Positions 49,001 through 57,821 of a DNA stretch of 64,000 bases are shown one piece after another (position 1 is the stretch's first letter; each line of letters starts with the position of its first letter). A program made the translations under genes and the position numbers. The stretch comes from Candidatus Roseilinea mizusawaensis (GTDB lineage: Bacteria > Chloroflexota > Anaerolineae > J036 > Brachytrichaceae), in contig JAEANN010000015.1 in the NCBI GenBank assembly GCA_016841965.1, forward strand, positions 1 to 64,000, in the 5' to 3' direction. Under the pieces are notes generated by a model. The model was given only the letters and a program-made list of their open reading frames with translations. It was not told where the DNA came from and searched no databases.

Positions 49001-50059
49001 CGGGCGCGCGCTGACGCCCAGAATGTCGCGCACCACACCGCCCACGCCCGTGTTCGCCCCGCCAAACGGCTCCAATGCGGAAGGATGGTTGTGCGTCTCA
49101 ACCTTAAAAGCCAGATCGAACTGCTCGTCGAAGGCAACGATGCCGGCGTTGTCCACAAATGCCGAGCGCACCCAGGGTTTGTTGATCTCTTCCGTCGCCG
49201 CGCGGATGTACTCGCGCAGCAACCCGTTGACGATTTTGGATTTGGGATTTGGGATTTGGGATTTGGGATTCTGGATGTGGGATGGATCTCCCCCTTCAAC
49301 GCGAAAGTCGATCAGCGCCTTGAAGGTTTTGTGCACGCAATGCTCGCTCCAGGTCTGGGCCAGCATTTCCAGCTCGGCGTCGGTGGGATCGCGCTCCTCA
49401 TCCTGGAAGTAATCGCGGATGGCGCGCATCTCGTCCACGTCCAGCGCGAGCCGGCGCTCGCGGCTCAGGCGCAGCAAGCCATCCTCGTCCAGATTGGTAA
49501 TGGGGACGACCTCTACGGTGTCGTCAACAGGCTGGTACGGGACAAAGGGCGCAGTGATCGATTGATCGATGCTGTGGCGCTCGATGACAGGGTTGGAGAA
49601 GACTTCGACGGCCAGGCGACGCAGTGCATCGGGGGTCAGGTCGCCCCACAGCAGAAAGCACGCGCCGGTCGCAGCGCGTTCGAGGCCGGCCACACCGAGC
49701 AGTTGCGCGGCGCGCAGCAGGTTTTCCGCCGCTGGATCGGTCACACCGGGCAGCCGCGTCACCTCAATCACATGATCGGGCGCGGTAGCCTGGATGTAAG
49801 ACGAGCGGGACGGCTCGCCGTCTGCCTCCTCCGCTTCCACGAACTCATACGCTTCCGTGACCGGATCGGCCAGCAGCGCCTCGGCCAGCCGGCGCGCCTG
49901 CTGCGCAGAGAACGTCCCGCTCAAAAAGTAGAGGCGCATTTCCTGGCAGCCTTGCAGACCGACAATGCCGAGCTGGCGGGCAATCTCGACGTGTCTGCTG
50001 CCGGCGGCAGCCGGACGATCGCACTGTGTGCGGACTTCGACGCGCAGTATTCGTGTCAT
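46010..50059 (-). CDS. purL: FGAM synthase, PurL fused to PurQ, with four repeat-encoded inserts
   Basis: 1349 residues. The N-terminal two PurS-like halves ([10 protein letters not shown], and [11 protein letters not shown]) are followed by the PurL synthetase ([37 protein letters not shown]) and a C-terminal glutaminase ([12 protein letters not shown], Cys1184 in GICNGFQ, and MPHPENHIF). It converts FGAR to FGAM with ammonia from glutamine. Heptamer arrays add in-frame peptides near 49230-49287, 48140-48214, 47835-47993 and 47284-47389, about 20-55 residues each, at junctions between conserved blocks. GAGGG precedes the ATG. It is convergent with the sugar operon. Confidence 0.95.
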   Translation of the reverse strand: MTRILRVEVRTQCDRPAAAGSRHVEIARQLGIVGLQGCQEMRLYFLSGTFSAQQARRLAEALLADPVTEAYEFVEAEEADGEPSRSSYIQATAPDHVIEVTRLPGVTDPAAENLLRAAQLLGVAGLERAATGACFLLWGDLTPDALRRLAVEVFSNPVIERHSIDQSITAPFVPYQPVDDTVEVVPITNLDEDGLLRLSRERRLALDVDEMRAIRDYFQDEERDPTDAELEMLAQTWSEHCVHKTFKALIDFRVEGGDPSHIQNPKSQIPNPKSKIVNGLLREYIRAATEEINKPWVRSAFVDNAGIVAFDEQFDLAFKVETHNHPSALEPFGGANTGVGGVVRDILGVSARPIANTDVLCFGPADLPETELPAGVLHPRRIADGVVHGIEDYGNKMGIPTVNGAILYHPGYTANPLVFCGCLGILPRDAHPSNPQPGDHIVVVGGRTGRDGLRGATFSSMEMDQATGQIAGSAVQIGHPIHEKQTLEVILRARDERLYNAITDCGAGGLSSAVGEMAKDLGVQVQLETVPLKYPGLRPWEIWLSEAQERMVLAVPPQKWPLLKAICDGQDIEAVQIGQLESTGRLKLFYGSKPVADLSMDFLHNGIPRRKLTAIYDLRLTSDDSRAPNRQSSISNRQSSVGDVLLALLSHPNIRSKERVVRRYDHEVQGGGAVKPLVGVDNHGPSDAAVLVPVDSSQRSVVSSQNTGHGAQSTEEKSEHAIRDTEYGARNPESQISNPKSAIPAVALSVGICPQYSDLDPYAMAWAAVDEAIRNAVAVGADPDRIALLDNFCWGNPNLPDRLGSLVRCAQGCYDAAIAYQAPFISGKDSLNNEYTGADGRKHAIPGTLLISALGIVPDVTRTCTMDLKQPGNLLYVVGDTRAEFGGAAVCDLGLAVSDFGLRDTQSSIVNPQSSIQNPKSKIQSPPQPVTDGLERMRALHRAIAAGLVQSCHDCSEGGIAVALAEMCLAGRLGAQVDLGRAPINERSDDPAFGDWVALYAESLTRFIVEVRPEDAAQFELLMAGAPYAAIGAVSAGDELVIGGQSGALIHTPVADLERAWRGEAPAQPNPPHQTPSALRTAYAAPLVKPRPRVLILHATGTNRDRDAALACELAGGDPEIAHVNQLISGERELLHYHMLVVPGGFSYGDDLGAGVLWALDLRHRLGDAMARFVADGRPVLGICNGFQALVKAGVLPGDDGHPATQRDVTLTFNESGRFECRWVYLKANPASPCLFTRGMDELIYCPVAHGEGRLAVRDDDTLRRLESRGLIALTYTDAAGGPVGYPGNPNGSVANIAGLCNTAGNVLGLMPHPENHIFDWQHPRRHRGEAGLSGLKLFVNGIRAASAG
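47284..47389. repeat. In-frame heptanucleotide array in purL (fourth insert)
   Basis: A TTTTGGA-type run turns into GATTGAC-type units and then into the inverted orientation (CAATCCAAAATCAGAAA). On the minus strand it encodes [14 protein letters not shown] and neighbours between the [10 protein letters not shown] and [11 protein letters not shown] segments. Confidence 0.85.
47835..47993. repeat. In-frame heptanucleotide array in purL (third insert)
   Basis: About 160 bases of unbroken 7-base periodicity moving through TTTTGGA, ATTCGGG/ATCCCGT, TCTGTGC/TCCGTGC and TCTGACT/ACTGACT families. It encodes about 50 residues rich in Ser, Gln, Asn, Glu and Arg between LVPVDSS and AVALSVG. Confidence 0.85.
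48140..48214. repeat. In-frame heptanucleotide array in purL (second insert)
   Basis: GATTGAC-type units followed by AATCGTC, ACTCGTC, AATCGCA and AATCGTA units encode about 25 residues ([18 protein letters not shown]) between KLTAIYD and [11 protein letters not shown]. Confidence 0.8.
49230..49287. repeat. In-frame heptanucleotide array in purL (first insert)
   Basis: At least six TTTTGGA/TTTGGGA-type units encode [19 protein letters not shown] between FRVEGGDPS and [10 protein letters not shown], close to the start of the synthetase domain. Confidence 0.85.
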
Positions 50060-50108
50060 GTGCTTATCCCTCGGTGAGGGCGTACCATATCACGACTTGT
50101 CACTCATC

Positions 50109-50143
50109 GAAAAGCAAACAGGCGCGGTTGATACCGCGCCTGT
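50109..50143 (-). terminator. Rho-independent terminator after the rhodanese gene
   Basis: ACAGGCGCGG (50118-50127) and CCGCGCCTGT (50134-50143) form a perfect 10-bp stem with loop TTGATA. On the minus strand it is followed by TTTGCTTTT, so it ends the rhodanese transcript before purL. Confidence 0.85.
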
Positions 50144-50171
50144 CGATGCGTAACGATATATCTGGCCGGCA

Positions 50172-50774
50172 TTACCTGCCGCTGGCAGTGGGGAAGCCGG
50201 CTGCGCGCCACTGATTCATGCCGCCGGCCATGCTGGTGACGCGCGTGAAGCCGGCTTGCAACAGGATGTCGCGCCCCTGCTGGCTGCGATTGCCCGACCG
50301 GCATACCACGACGATCTCTTTGTCCTTCGGCACATCCGTCACACGTTGCGCCAACGTGCCCAACGGAATGAGCGTCGCACCTGGGATATGCACAGCGTCC
50401 CATTCATACGGCTCGCGCACATCCAAAATGAAAGCGCCTTGCTCGCGCATGGCAGCGGCCTGTTGCACCGAGATTTCAGCCGGCAGTGGAGCCAACGCAG
50501 CCGGCGCCGCAGGTTGCTGGGCGACAGCAGCGTTCGGGACGGCGGCAGTGGCCACACTGGCCGGTGCAGGCGCGTTGTTCTGCATCAGCACAAGCGCCAG
50601 CAAAGCAGCCAGCACGACCAGGCTGGCAATCCCGGCATACATTACCACAGGGGGCGAGGTGCGCGCCGCGGCAAAAGACGCTTTTGGCGCAGTGTGCGCG
50701 GTATATGGGGCAGCCTGCCGCGTGCTGTGTTTCCTGCCAGCATGAGACTGTTTGGCGTGTTTGTTTTTGCTCAT
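50172..50774 (-). CDS. Membrane-anchored rhodanese-domain protein
   Basis: 200 residues. A basic N-terminus of about 40 residues is followed by a transmembrane helix (GIASLVVLAALLALVLM), an Ala/Pro linker and a single rhodanese domain (EISVQQAAAMREQGAFILDV, REPYEWDAVHIPGA). The active-site loop is VVCRSGNRSQQG with the catalytic Cys. It likely acts outside the membrane in sulfur transfer or redox handling. The partner is unknown. Confidence 0.92.
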   Translation of the reverse strand: MSKNKHAKQSHAGRKHSTRQAAPYTAHTAPKASFAAARTSPPVVMYAGIASLVVLAALLALVLMQNNAPAPASVATAAVPNAAVAQQPAAPAALAPLPAEISVQQAAAMREQGAFILDVREPYEWDAVHIPGATLIPLGTLAQRVTDVPKDKEIVVVCRSGNRSQQGRDILLQAGFTRVTSMAGGMNQWRAAGFPTASGR

Positions 50775-50830
50775 TGTGATCCTTAGATGCGTGACAGATC
50801 AAATGGTAACAGGCTGATGCGCGCCACCAC

Positions 50831-51814
50831 TTACCACACCTGATGCACCAGCGGCTTGATGTGCCGGCTGTATAGGTCGCTCACCTGCGCCATGATTTCG
50901 GGTGGGAGCGCAGGCAGATCAGCCGCCGCCACATTTTCCTCGACCTGGGCAGGCCGTTTGGCGCCGGGGATGGCACACGTGACGGCGTCAAACATGAGAA
51001 TCCAACGCAGGGCGAACTGGGCCATGCTCATGCCGGCCGGCACAAGCGGGCGCAACAGCTCGACCGCGCGCAGACCGGTCTCGAAGTCCACGCCGGAGAA
51101 AGTCTCGCCGCGATCAAACGCCTGGCCCTGCCGATTGAAGGCGCGATGATCGTCCGGCGCAAAGGTGGCGTCGCGCGTCATCTTGCCGGCCAACATGCCC
51201 GACGACAACGGCAAGCGCGCCAGGATGCCGACCTTGCGCTCTTTCGCCAGTTGAAAGAACAAGTCGGCCGGGCGCTGCCGGAAGATGTTGAAGATGATCT
51301 GCACCGACTGCACGCCGGGGTACTCGATGGCCTTGATGGCCTCTTCCACCTTTTCCACGCTGACGCCGTAATAGCGCAGCTTGCCCTGCCGAACCAGATC
51401 GTCCAGCGCGTCGAACACCTCTGGCATGTAATAGACCTGGGTAGGCGGACAATGTAACTGCACCAGATCGAGGGCGTCGGTTGCGAGATTGCGCAGACTG
51501 CGCTCGACAAAGGCAGTCAGATTGGTACGCGTGTAGCCCTCGGCCACGTGCGGGTTGAGCCGCCGGCCGGCTTTGGTGGCAATGATGATCTGCTCTTTGC
51601 GCTCACGTTTCAGTTGCGCCAGCAGCCGTTCGCTGCGCCCGTCGCCGTACACATCGGCGGTGTCGAAAAAGTTCACGCCCAGATCGACGGCGCGATGCAG
51701 CGCGGCCAGCGACTCGCGGTCGTCCACCGCACCCCACGTGCCGCCGATCGCCCAAGCGCCAAAGCTGATGGCAGAGATGTTCCAGCCGGTGCGTCCAAGT
51801 TCTCGGTATTGCAT
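50831..51814 (-). CDS. Aldo/keto reductase
   Basis: 327 residues of the (beta/alpha)8 NADPH-dependent family. The N-terminus is MQYRELGRTGWNISAISFGAWAIGG. The catalytic Asp and Tyr lie in NFFDTADVYGDGRSERLL and the catalytic Lys in IIATKAGRR. The cofactor end is ALRWILMFDAVTCAIPGAKRPAQVEEN. It is similar to the Tas/YajO-like subgroup. The substrate is unknown, although the GH29 gene nearby suggests carbohydrate metabolism. Confidence 0.93.
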   Translation of the reverse strand: MQYRELGRTGWNISAISFGAWAIGGTWGAVDDRESLAALHRAVDLGVNFFDTADVYGDGRSERLLAQLKRERKEQIIIATKAGRRLNPHVAEGYTRTNLTAFVERSLRNLATDALDLVQLHCPPTQVYYMPEVFDALDDLVRQGKLRYYGVSVEKVEEAIKAIEYPGVQSVQIIFNIFRQRPADLFFQLAKERKVGILARLPLSSGMLAGKMTRDATFAPDDHRAFNRQGQAFDRGETFSGVDFETGLRAVELLRPLVPAGMSMAQFALRWILMFDAVTCAIPGAKRPAQVEENVAAADLPALPPEIMAQVSDLYSRHIKPLVHQVW

Positions 51815-51818
51815 CTTT

Positions 51819-51857
51819 CGATTTTGGATTTTGGATTTGAAATTTGCGGAATCTGAG
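51819..51857. repeat. Heptanucleotide array upstream of the aldo/keto reductase gene
   Basis: GATTTTGGATTTTGGATTTG followed by degenerate units, directly in front of the minus-strand start codon at 51814, where the ribosome-binding site should lie. Confidence 0.75.
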
Positions 51858-51873
51858 ACAGGTTGTAGGCATT

Positions 51874-52029
51874 CTAAGGGACTGTGCGCCGGGCCGGTTC
51901 CGCGCCGTAGCGTTCAAACTCGTCGCAGGCGATGTCCTGCCGGCGCGGGTCGAGGCCGATATAGGGGCGACGGTGTAGCCGGCCATACACCCATCGGCTG
52001 CCACAGATAGGCAACTCTAGCGACTTGGC
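51874..52029 (-). pseudogene. Possible gene remnant of 51 codons
   Basis: A minus-strand frame open from after a stop at 52030-52032 to TAG at 51874-51876. It reads KSLELPICGSRWVYGRLHRR followed by PYIGLDPRRQDIACDEFERY. The residue mix looks protein-like, but no start codon with a ribosome-binding site and no family was recognised. It may be the end of a lost gene. Confidence 0.25.
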
Positions 52030-52053
52030 CTACATGCGCCGGCTTGCCCTACC

Positions 52054-53316
52054 CTACATTCGCATCATCTTCGACTCGAACAGAGCGTGGTCGAACGGCG
52101 CGTTGAGTTCGGGCAAGCGCTGGTGGCCGGTTTGATAAGCATTGACCGAAGCGATGCGCGCAGCGTCTGTGTTGAGTTCAAGGGTCAGTTCACGCGCCGT
52201 CACCGCCGGCAAGGCATGGATTTTTTTGTGGCCGATGGTGCGCCCGGCTGCGATCTCGCGCCCGCCGGCGCGCACGACGTAGCCATCCACATGCTGGCCG
52301 TCGTCCAGCGCCTCCTGCAACACCAGATGATCGAATAGGACCGGCTGATCGAACTCGATCGTCACCACCGCGCCGCGCTGAGTGAGGCGGGCCGGCATGG
52401 GCCGGGCGAAACGGCGCTTGATCTCGCCGGCCATCTCCATCAGTCGCCGGCAGTCCGCGTCATCCAACAAGCCGTCACGGTTGGGCGGCACGTTGAGCAG
52501 CAGGTTCGCGCCCAACCCGACCGAGCGATAGTAGATACCCAGCAGATGCTCTGCGCTTTTCAAGGTGTGCAGGTCGTCGTCGTGCCAGAACCAGTGCTGA
52601 CGAATCGGCACGTCGCACTCCGGCGGCATGTAAGACTTGGGCGCGGCGTCCTTGCGACCGGTGTAGATCGACACGCTCGTGTCATCCACGACGTAGTAGC
52701 AGGGGTCGGCAGCCAGGCCGTCTTCGTTGCCCACCCAACGGATGGTGGGCCGGCCCATGTTGAAGATCAACGCATTGGGTTGATGCTGGTCGACCACGGC
52801 CATGATGGTCTCCCAATCATAGACGCGCCCTTCCGAACCGGCGCCGTCAAACCACAGTTCGAACAAGGGGCCATAGCGCGTGCACAACTCGGTGAGCTGA
52901 CGTGTGTAGAAACGGTCGTAGGCCGCCGCATCTGGGTAGCACGGCTCGTGGCGGTCCCAGGGTGAGAGATACAGGCCGAGCGGCATACCCAGGTCATGAC
53001 ATGCTTGCGCCACTTCGGCCACCACATCCCCCTTGCCGTCTTTCCACGGCGCAGCGCGCACGCTGTAGTCGGTGGTGTCGGTCTGCCACAGACAAAAGCC
53101 ATCGTGGTGTTTGGCAGTGAAGATAAGATAGCGCGCGCCGGCTGCCTGCGCCGTCTGTACCCACTGACGCGCGTCGAGCCGGGCCGGGTTGAAGCCGGCC
53201 GGGCTGAGCGTGCCGTCACTCCACTCCTTATCGTAGAACGTGTTGATGCCGAAATGGCAGAACAGCCCGAACTCGGCGGCTTGCCAGGCCAGTTGTTGAG
53301 GGGTCGGTTTCATCAT
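52054..53316 (-). CDS. GH29-like alpha-L-fucosidase
   Basis: 420 residues starting MMKPTPQQLAWQAAEFGLF. Family features are FCHFGINTFYDKEWSDG, YLIFTAKHHDGFCLWQT, DVVAEVAQACHDLGMPLGLY, LSPWDRHEPCY and the nucleophile region LFELWFDGAGSEGR. There is no signal peptide, so it would act in the cytoplasm on imported fucosides. The C-terminal beta domain is shorter than in many GH29 enzymes. The exact glycoside is unknown. Confidence 0.88.
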   Translation of the reverse strand: MMKPTPQQLAWQAAEFGLFCHFGINTFYDKEWSDGTLSPAGFNPARLDARQWVQTAQAAGARYLIFTAKHHDGFCLWQTDTTDYSVRAAPWKDGKGDVVAEVAQACHDLGMPLGLYLSPWDRHEPCYPDAAAYDRFYTRQLTELCTRYGPLFELWFDGAGSEGRVYDWETIMAVVDQHQPNALIFNMGRPTIRWVGNEDGLAADPCYYVVDDTSVSIYTGRKDAAPKSYMPPECDVPIRQHWFWHDDDLHTLKSAEHLLGIYYRSVGLGANLLLNVPPNRDGLLDDADCRRLMEMAGEIKRRFARPMPARLTQRGAVVTIEFDQPVLFDHLVLQEALDDGQHVDGYVVRAGGREIAAGRTIGHKKIHALPAVTARELTLELNTDAARIASVNAYQTGHQRLPELNAPFDHALFESKMMRM

Positions 53317-53347
53317 CTGCGAAGATTTTAGCTTGCCTGCTCGCAAA

Positions 53348-53935
53348 TCAGGGTTGCTGCGAAGCTGTGAAAGGCAGGTTGTCTGTGTTGAGATTGGCCG
53401 CCAGGATGTTGCAGAACAGCGCACCCTGTTCAATCGCGTCATCCAGCGCGACGTGCGTGTGCGGCTGCGCATCGAACCACGCTTTGGGCATGTTGCGCTT
53501 TGCTACGCTGCGAAAATCTGTCTTCATCACCGCCATGGCATAGCTCTTCAGATCGAGCGCAGCATAGCCGAACGGGCTTTCGCCCACAAAGCGCAGCAGA
53601 TACCAGTACATCCACATGAAGTCGTAACTGGCGGGAAAGGCGACGAAGATGGGCCGGCCTGTAAGCTGCTTCAGCCACGCCACGTAGTTGTGCATGGCTT
53701 TGTCCGGCGGCTGCGGGTCTTTGCGCGCAGCGGCCCAGGCGTCGGGGTGCTGTTGCCACCACGCCATCGTCACCGGATGGCCGGTGGCGTTTGACAGCGT
53801 TTCGAGGTTCGCGGAGAAAGTTCCGAGCAACGTCTTGTCCGGCAAAAAGGCCGCAGACGCAAAGCTCAACATCGAGTGCGGGCCGGGGATGGGGCCGTCG
53901 GTCTCGACATCGGTGCTGACATAGATTTCGCGCAT
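53348..53935 (-). CDS. DnaQ/RNase T-like 3'-5' exonuclease
   Basis: 195 residues from [20 protein letters not shown], which carries the ExoI D-x-E motif (DVETDG). The later [18 protein letters not shown] gives the ExoIII H-x(4)-D pair, and [17 protein letters not shown] lies in the middle. It probably degrades RNA or DNA 3' ends. It is 32 bases upstream of the fucosidase gene; the association looks incidental. Confidence 0.85.
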   Translation of the reverse strand: MREIYVSTDVETDGPIPGPHSMLSFASAAFLPDKTLLGTFSANLETLSNATGHPVTMAWWQQHPDAWAAARKDPQPPDKAMHNYVAWLKQLTGRPIFVAFPASYDFMWMYWYLLRFVGESPFGYAALDLKSYAMAVMKTDFRSVAKRNMPKAWFDAQPHTHVALDDAIEQGALFCNILAANLNTDNLPFTASQQP

Positions 53936-54083
53936 GGGGCTGACTGTAGCACCAACCCGGCATCCAGGCCGGGCAGGCTGTTCGAAGCAGGCAGCGGCCT
54001 GCAACACCCCTCTCTCCCCATCGCTGGGGCGCACCTTATCCCTCCCCCCGTGCAAGCAAACCCAAACGCACTCAGGTAGCTTG

Positions 54084-54281
54084 CTATGCCGGCTGCTGCT
54101 CAGATTGCAGCGCGCGGACTCTGGCCAACAGATTCTTGACCACTTGCTCGCGTGTCTCCAGCATGTGCTTGTAGCCCAGACGGTCTGTGTGGCGAATTTC
54201 AGCGCGCAACTCGGCGACCTCGGCTTCGAGGATTTCCACCAGAATTGCCTGCTCGTCCGGCGTGATCCCCAGGCGCAACAT
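54084..54281 (-). CDS. Small coiled-coil protein of unknown function
   Basis: 65 residues from [20 protein letters not shown], with AAGGAGA six bases upstream of the ATG. Almost entirely helical heptads ([16 protein letters not shown], then [17 protein letters not shown]). The good ribosome-binding site supports a real gene. No family recognised. Confidence 0.65.
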   Translation of the reverse strand: MLRLGITPDEQAILVEILEAEVAELRAEIRHTDRLGYKHMLETREQVVKNLLARVRALQSEQQPA

Positions 54282-54460
54282 GGCAGTCTCCTTCGCCTTT
54301 GGGCAACCTGAACCCATCAATCCGTTAGACGCCGCGCTGTTGTGAAGTGAAGGCGTGTTCACTATAGCGCTGCCGCTTCAGATACCCCTTCCCCCTTGCC
54401 CGCTAACGCATGCGAAAGCCTGGGCAACCAGCCGGACCATTCTGAGGATCATCACGCGCT

Positions 54461-55306
54461 CTACAGGTCGCGCTTGCCGAACTGCCGCAGCGCCAGCAGG
54501 AGCGCCCCCAGCGTGTAGACCAGCGCCCACACCAACATGCCTGTGCTGGGCACCGACACCACCGAAAACGGCGTGATCGACACCTCGCGGATCAGCGGCG
54601 GCTGCATCACATACGAGGCCAGTTGCCACAGCGCCTCGCTCGGCACGATCAGGCTGGCGATGATGCCAAAGTTCTGCGTGGTTACGTTGCCTAGCACCGC
54701 GCCGAGTTGTTCGAGCCAACCGCCGATGAACGCCAGCCCATATAGCCCGAACACCATGACACCAGTGGCCAGTGTGCTCAGCCGCGTACCGCCCAGGATC
54801 GACAGCGTCATCAGCAATGTGCCTTCGAGCAGCATCAGGGCCAGGCCGGCCGGCGCATTCTGCACCTCAAACCCGGCAATCGCCCACGCGATGAGCATGA
54901 CCCCGCCGGCCATCATCACCAGGTACAGCGCCAGCACCACCCAGAAACCCAACCACTTGCCGAGCACGATCGACGCGCGGCGTACCGGCTTGGTCACCAA
55001 TGTCTGGATGACGCCCGAGCGGATGTCGCCTGCCAGCGTATCCACCGGCATCAACACGGCCATCATCACCATCAGGAAGTTGACCGCGTACAGGCCGGCC
55101 ATCACCAGAAAGCTAAGGCCGACATTTTGCTGCGCACGCGACGGCGTGAAGCCCAGACCCCCTCCGATCATGTCCCGGTACACAAAGTAAAGCCCCACGC
55201 CAAAGACGACCAGAAACGCCACGCCAAGAATCAACGCTGCAAGCGCTACCTTGCGCCCTTTCACCTCGTGCAACGTGAGATGCGCCACTGTCAGAATTCC
55301 CCTCAT
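54461..55306 (-). CDS. ABC-2 type exporter permease
   Basis: 281 residues with about six helices. The N-terminal LTVAHLTLHEVKGRKVALAA and the loop DIRSGVIQTLVTKPVRRASIVLGKW match NosY/ABC-2 permeases. Its ATG overlaps the stop of the ATPase gene (ATGA at 55303-55306), so the pair is translationally coupled. It is the last gene of the ECF sigma operon. Confidence 0.88.
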   Translation of the reverse strand: MRGILTVAHLTLHEVKGRKVALAALILGVAFLVVFGVGLYFVYRDMIGGGLGFTPSRAQQNVGLSFLVMAGLYAVNFLMVMMAVLMPVDTLAGDIRSGVIQTLVTKPVRRASIVLGKWLGFWVVLALYLVMMAGGVMLIAWAIAGFEVQNAPAGLALMLLEGTLLMTLSILGGTRLSTLATGVMVFGLYGLAFIGGWLEQLGAVLGNVTTQNFGIIASLIVPSEALWQLASYVMQPPLIREVSITPFSVVSVPSTGMLVWALVYTLGALLLALRQFGKRDL

Positions 55307-56217
55307 CCCGGCCTCTCGTCCTCGCCCATGACTTCGAGAAACAATTCCTCAAGCGACTTGTGATCGGCAGCCAGTCGATAGATCGACACGCCCTGCGCCA
55401 CCAGCCAGCGCGCGATATCCGGCAGTGTCGCCTCGTCCGAGGCAGTCAGCCGCACCAGCCCATCGACTTGCCGCACGTCCCGGCCAAACTGCGCCAGGCC
55501 GGCCAACAGGGCAGCATCGACATGGCCCAGCTTCAGTTCCACAGTGACATCGCCGGCCTGCTCGGCCAGCGCCATCTCCCGCACCACACAGCCGCGCTTG
55601 ACAAACGCGACGCGATCGCAGGTCACTTCCACCTCGCTCAGCAGGTGAGAGTTGACAAACACGCTGGCGCCCTGCTCGCGCAATGCGACGATGATGTCGC
55701 GCACCAGAAAGCGCCCCAGCGGATCCAGACCGGAAGTCGGCTCATCGAGAAAGACCAGATCGGGTTGGTTGAGCAGCGCCTGCGCCAGCCCGATGCGTTG
55801 CAGCATCCCTTTGCTGTAGCCACGCAAAGGGCGGTCGGCGGCGTCGAGCAGATCAACCCGTTCGAGCAGCTCTTCAATCCGGCGGGTCAACACGCCGCCG
55901 GCCAACCCATACAGCCGGCCATGAAAACGCAGAAACTCGCGCCCGCTCAGCCAGTCCTGGAAACGGAAGTGCTCGGGCAGAAAGCCCATCTTCGCGCGCG
56001 CCTTCACGTCGCCCAGCGGCGCGCCAAGCACCTGGCCCACGCCGGCCGTCGGTGTAACCAGGCCAAGCAGCATCTTCATGGATGTGGTCTTGCCCGCGCC
56101 ATTCGGGCCGAGAAAGCCAAAGACCTCACCCCGGCCAACGGTCAGGGTGAGGTCATCAACAGCCACTTTTGAGCCGAACGCTTTACGCAGGCCGGCCGTT
56201 TCGATGACGGAGTTCAT
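55303..56217 (-). CDS. ABC exporter ATP-binding protein
   Basis: 304 residues from MNSVIETAGLRKAFGSKVAV. Walker A is GPNGAGKTTS, the signature RGYSKGMLQRIGLAQAL, Walker B LVFLDEPTSGLDPLG and the switch His lies in VNSHLLSEVE. The C-terminal 70 residues are the regulatory tail common in BcrA/NatA-type exporters. Start and stop overlap both neighbours by four bases. The substrate could be an antibiotic, lipid or ion by family range. Confidence 0.93.
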   Translation of the reverse strand: MNSVIETAGLRKAFGSKVAVDDLTLTVGRGEVFGFLGPNGAGKTTSMKMLLGLVTPTAGVGQVLGAPLGDVKARAKMGFLPEHFRFQDWLSGREFLRFHGRLYGLAGGVLTRRIEELLERVDLLDAADRPLRGYSKGMLQRIGLAQALLNQPDLVFLDEPTSGLDPLGRFLVRDIIVALREQGASVFVNSHLLSEVEVTCDRVAFVKRGCVVREMALAEQAGDVTVELKLGHVDAALLAGLAQFGRDVRQVDGLVRLTASDEATLPDIARWLVAQGVSIYRLAADHKSLEELFLEVMGEDERPG

Positions 56218-57224
56218 TGCATCGAGTTTGCCATTTCGACCAGTGTGGTCTGGTCGATATTGCCGGTTGCCGCATATACCGTATCGCCTTCGGACCACAA
56301 CAGCGTAGCGCGTTGCGCCACCTGCTCGTCACCCACTGCGACCGGGCTGCCTCCTTGTCCGGTTGTGAGGATGAGCAGACCTGTGACGCCACGCACCTGC
56401 ACCTCGCTCACGGTGGCCGCATTGGCGGGAATGGGCAACAACAGGGTACTGCTCCAGTCGATGGATTGGGCCAGCCGGCGCGCTTCATCCGGCGCCATGC
56501 CCGAGACACGCAGAGCCAGTTCGCCCAGCTCGGCCAGCTTCACACCCTCTGGCAAAACGATCTCTGGGTTGCGCGCCTGCATGAACACCACACTGCTCGC
56601 GCCCCGCTCGGGGCCGCGCTGATATACCAGCGCCACCACCGGTGGCTTGGTAACCGTGACCGCTGCGCCGTCCAGTTCTGCCGGGATGGTGACATCCTGC
56701 ACACCCAGCGCATCGACAATCGCTTGCAGCCGGGCGATATCGGCGGTGAAGCGCACCACGCCTTCGCCCTGCACCACGATTTGCGGCCCGCTCAAATGAT
56801 CGGGCACACGGGCCGGCGCGCGCACTGCAATGCCGGCCAGTTGGCTCGCCTCGGCCAAGCTGCTCACGGTCTGAGGGTCGGCCGGCTCCCGCAACACTTC
56901 CACGCTGCTGCTCAGCATCGACTCGATGTCGAGCTGGCCCTCGCGCAGTTGCGAGATCAACTCGGGGCTGATGCTGACAGCCGTGATGCGCTTGACGCGG
57001 AACAGGTTCAGGAATTCCTGCGCCAACACTTGCGCACCCGGCGACACGATCAGCGCCACAATCAGGATGCCGGCCAGTCCTGCCAGGGCCAGCTTGCCAT
57101 TCAGAAATCGCTGGGGCGCGGTTGACATCCGTGTTGCCCCGGCACGACTCAACCTTTGCTTCAGGTCGCGCTTGAATTCCGGGCGCGGATCTTCGCGCAA
57201 CCGGGTCATGAATTCATCTTTCAT
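56214..57224 (-). CDS. DUF4367-type single-pass protein, putative anti-sigma partner
   Basis: 336 residues. The cytoplasmic N-terminus of about 40 residues (MKDEFMTRLREDPRPEFKRDL) is followed by one transmembrane helix (LALAGLAGILIVALIVS) and a large extracytoplasmic part with FLNLFRVKRITAVSI and C-terminal beta-rich sequence (VRGVTGLLILTTGQGG). No zinc-binding HXXXCXXC anti-sigma motif is present. Its place 18 bases after the ECF sigma gene, and its topology, suggest that it restrains the sigma factor. That role is inferred. Confidence 0.7.
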   Translation of the reverse strand: MKDEFMTRLREDPRPEFKRDLKQRLSRAGATRMSTAPQRFLNGKLALAGLAGILIVALIVSPGAQVLAQEFLNLFRVKRITAVSISPELISQLREGQLDIESMLSSSVEVLREPADPQTVSSLAEASQLAGIAVRAPARVPDHLSGPQIVVQGEGVVRFTADIARLQAIVDALGVQDVTIPAELDGAAVTVTKPPVVALVYQRGPERGASSVVFMQARNPEIVLPEGVKLAELGELALRVSGMAPDEARRLAQSIDWSSTLLLPIPANAATVSEVQVRGVTGLLILTTGQGGSPVAVGDEQVAQRATLLWSEGDTVYAATGNIDQTTLVEMANSMQ

Positions 57225-57242
57225 TTGCTCATCTCCATTGGG

Positions 57243-57821
57243 TCACTGATCTGCCGCATCCCATTGCCGCCTCAGCGCCTGCACGGTCCGGCTGATGATG
57301 GTGCCAACGTTGGACTCAGTCAGGCCAGTCTGGCATGCGATGTCACGGTTGGTCATCCCGGCGCCATACTTCAGCGCCAGCAATTCGCGCTCGCGCGCCG
57401 GCAGCCGCGCCAACAGATACGCCAGCCGAGCACGCTCGTCATGCTCCTCCGCTACCCGATCGGGAAGCCGGGCGACGTCGTCCGGCCGGTCAGGCGAGTC
57501 ATCGAGAGATAGCTCGACGCGCTGTCGGCGAAAGTAGTCCGTCGCCACATTGCGCGCAATGCTGAACAACCAGGTCGAAAAGCCGGCTCGATCATGGCGG
57601 TACTGATCGCGTGCGCGCCACGCCTTTTCGAATGTCGTGGATGTGAGGTCCTCGGCCTCCGCAATATCGCCCACGCGATAGACGAAAAAGTTGTAGACGC
57701 GCGGCAGCAATGATTCGTATAGCGCGTCCCAGTCTGGTGGCGCGGCCGCTTCGCGCGGTCGCGCGGATTCTGTCCGTGGGATCAGGCGTCTCAGTCGCAC
57801 GATGCTGTCCTGTATGGCCAT
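57243..57821 (-). CDS. ECF-type RNA polymerase sigma factor
   Basis: 192 residues from MAIQDSIVRLRRLIPRTES. Region 2 is YNFFVYRVGDIAEAEDLTST followed by FEKAWRARDQY, with FSTWLFSIARNVATDYFRRQ. Region 4 is LPARERELLALKYGAGMTNR followed by DIACQTGLTESNVGTII. It opens a coupled operon with a membrane protein and an ABC exporter, so it probably responds to an envelope signal and activates its own operon. An AT-rich TATATT lies just upstream on the minus strand. Confidence 0.93.
   Translation of the reverse strand: MAIQDSIVRLRRLIPRTESARPREAAAPPDWDALYESLLPRVYNFFVYRVGDIAEAEDLTSTTFEKAWRARDQYRHDRAGFSTWLFSIARNVATDYFRRQRVELSLDDSPDRPDDVARLPDRVAEEHDERARLAYLLARLPARERELLALKYGAGMTNRDIACQTGLTESNVGTIISRTVQALRRQWDAADQ

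Noticed and set aside
48167-50077. 636-codon plus-strand frame opposite purL
   Set aside because: Antisense of PurL with His/Arg/Gly-rich composition typical of shadow frames; no recognised motif.
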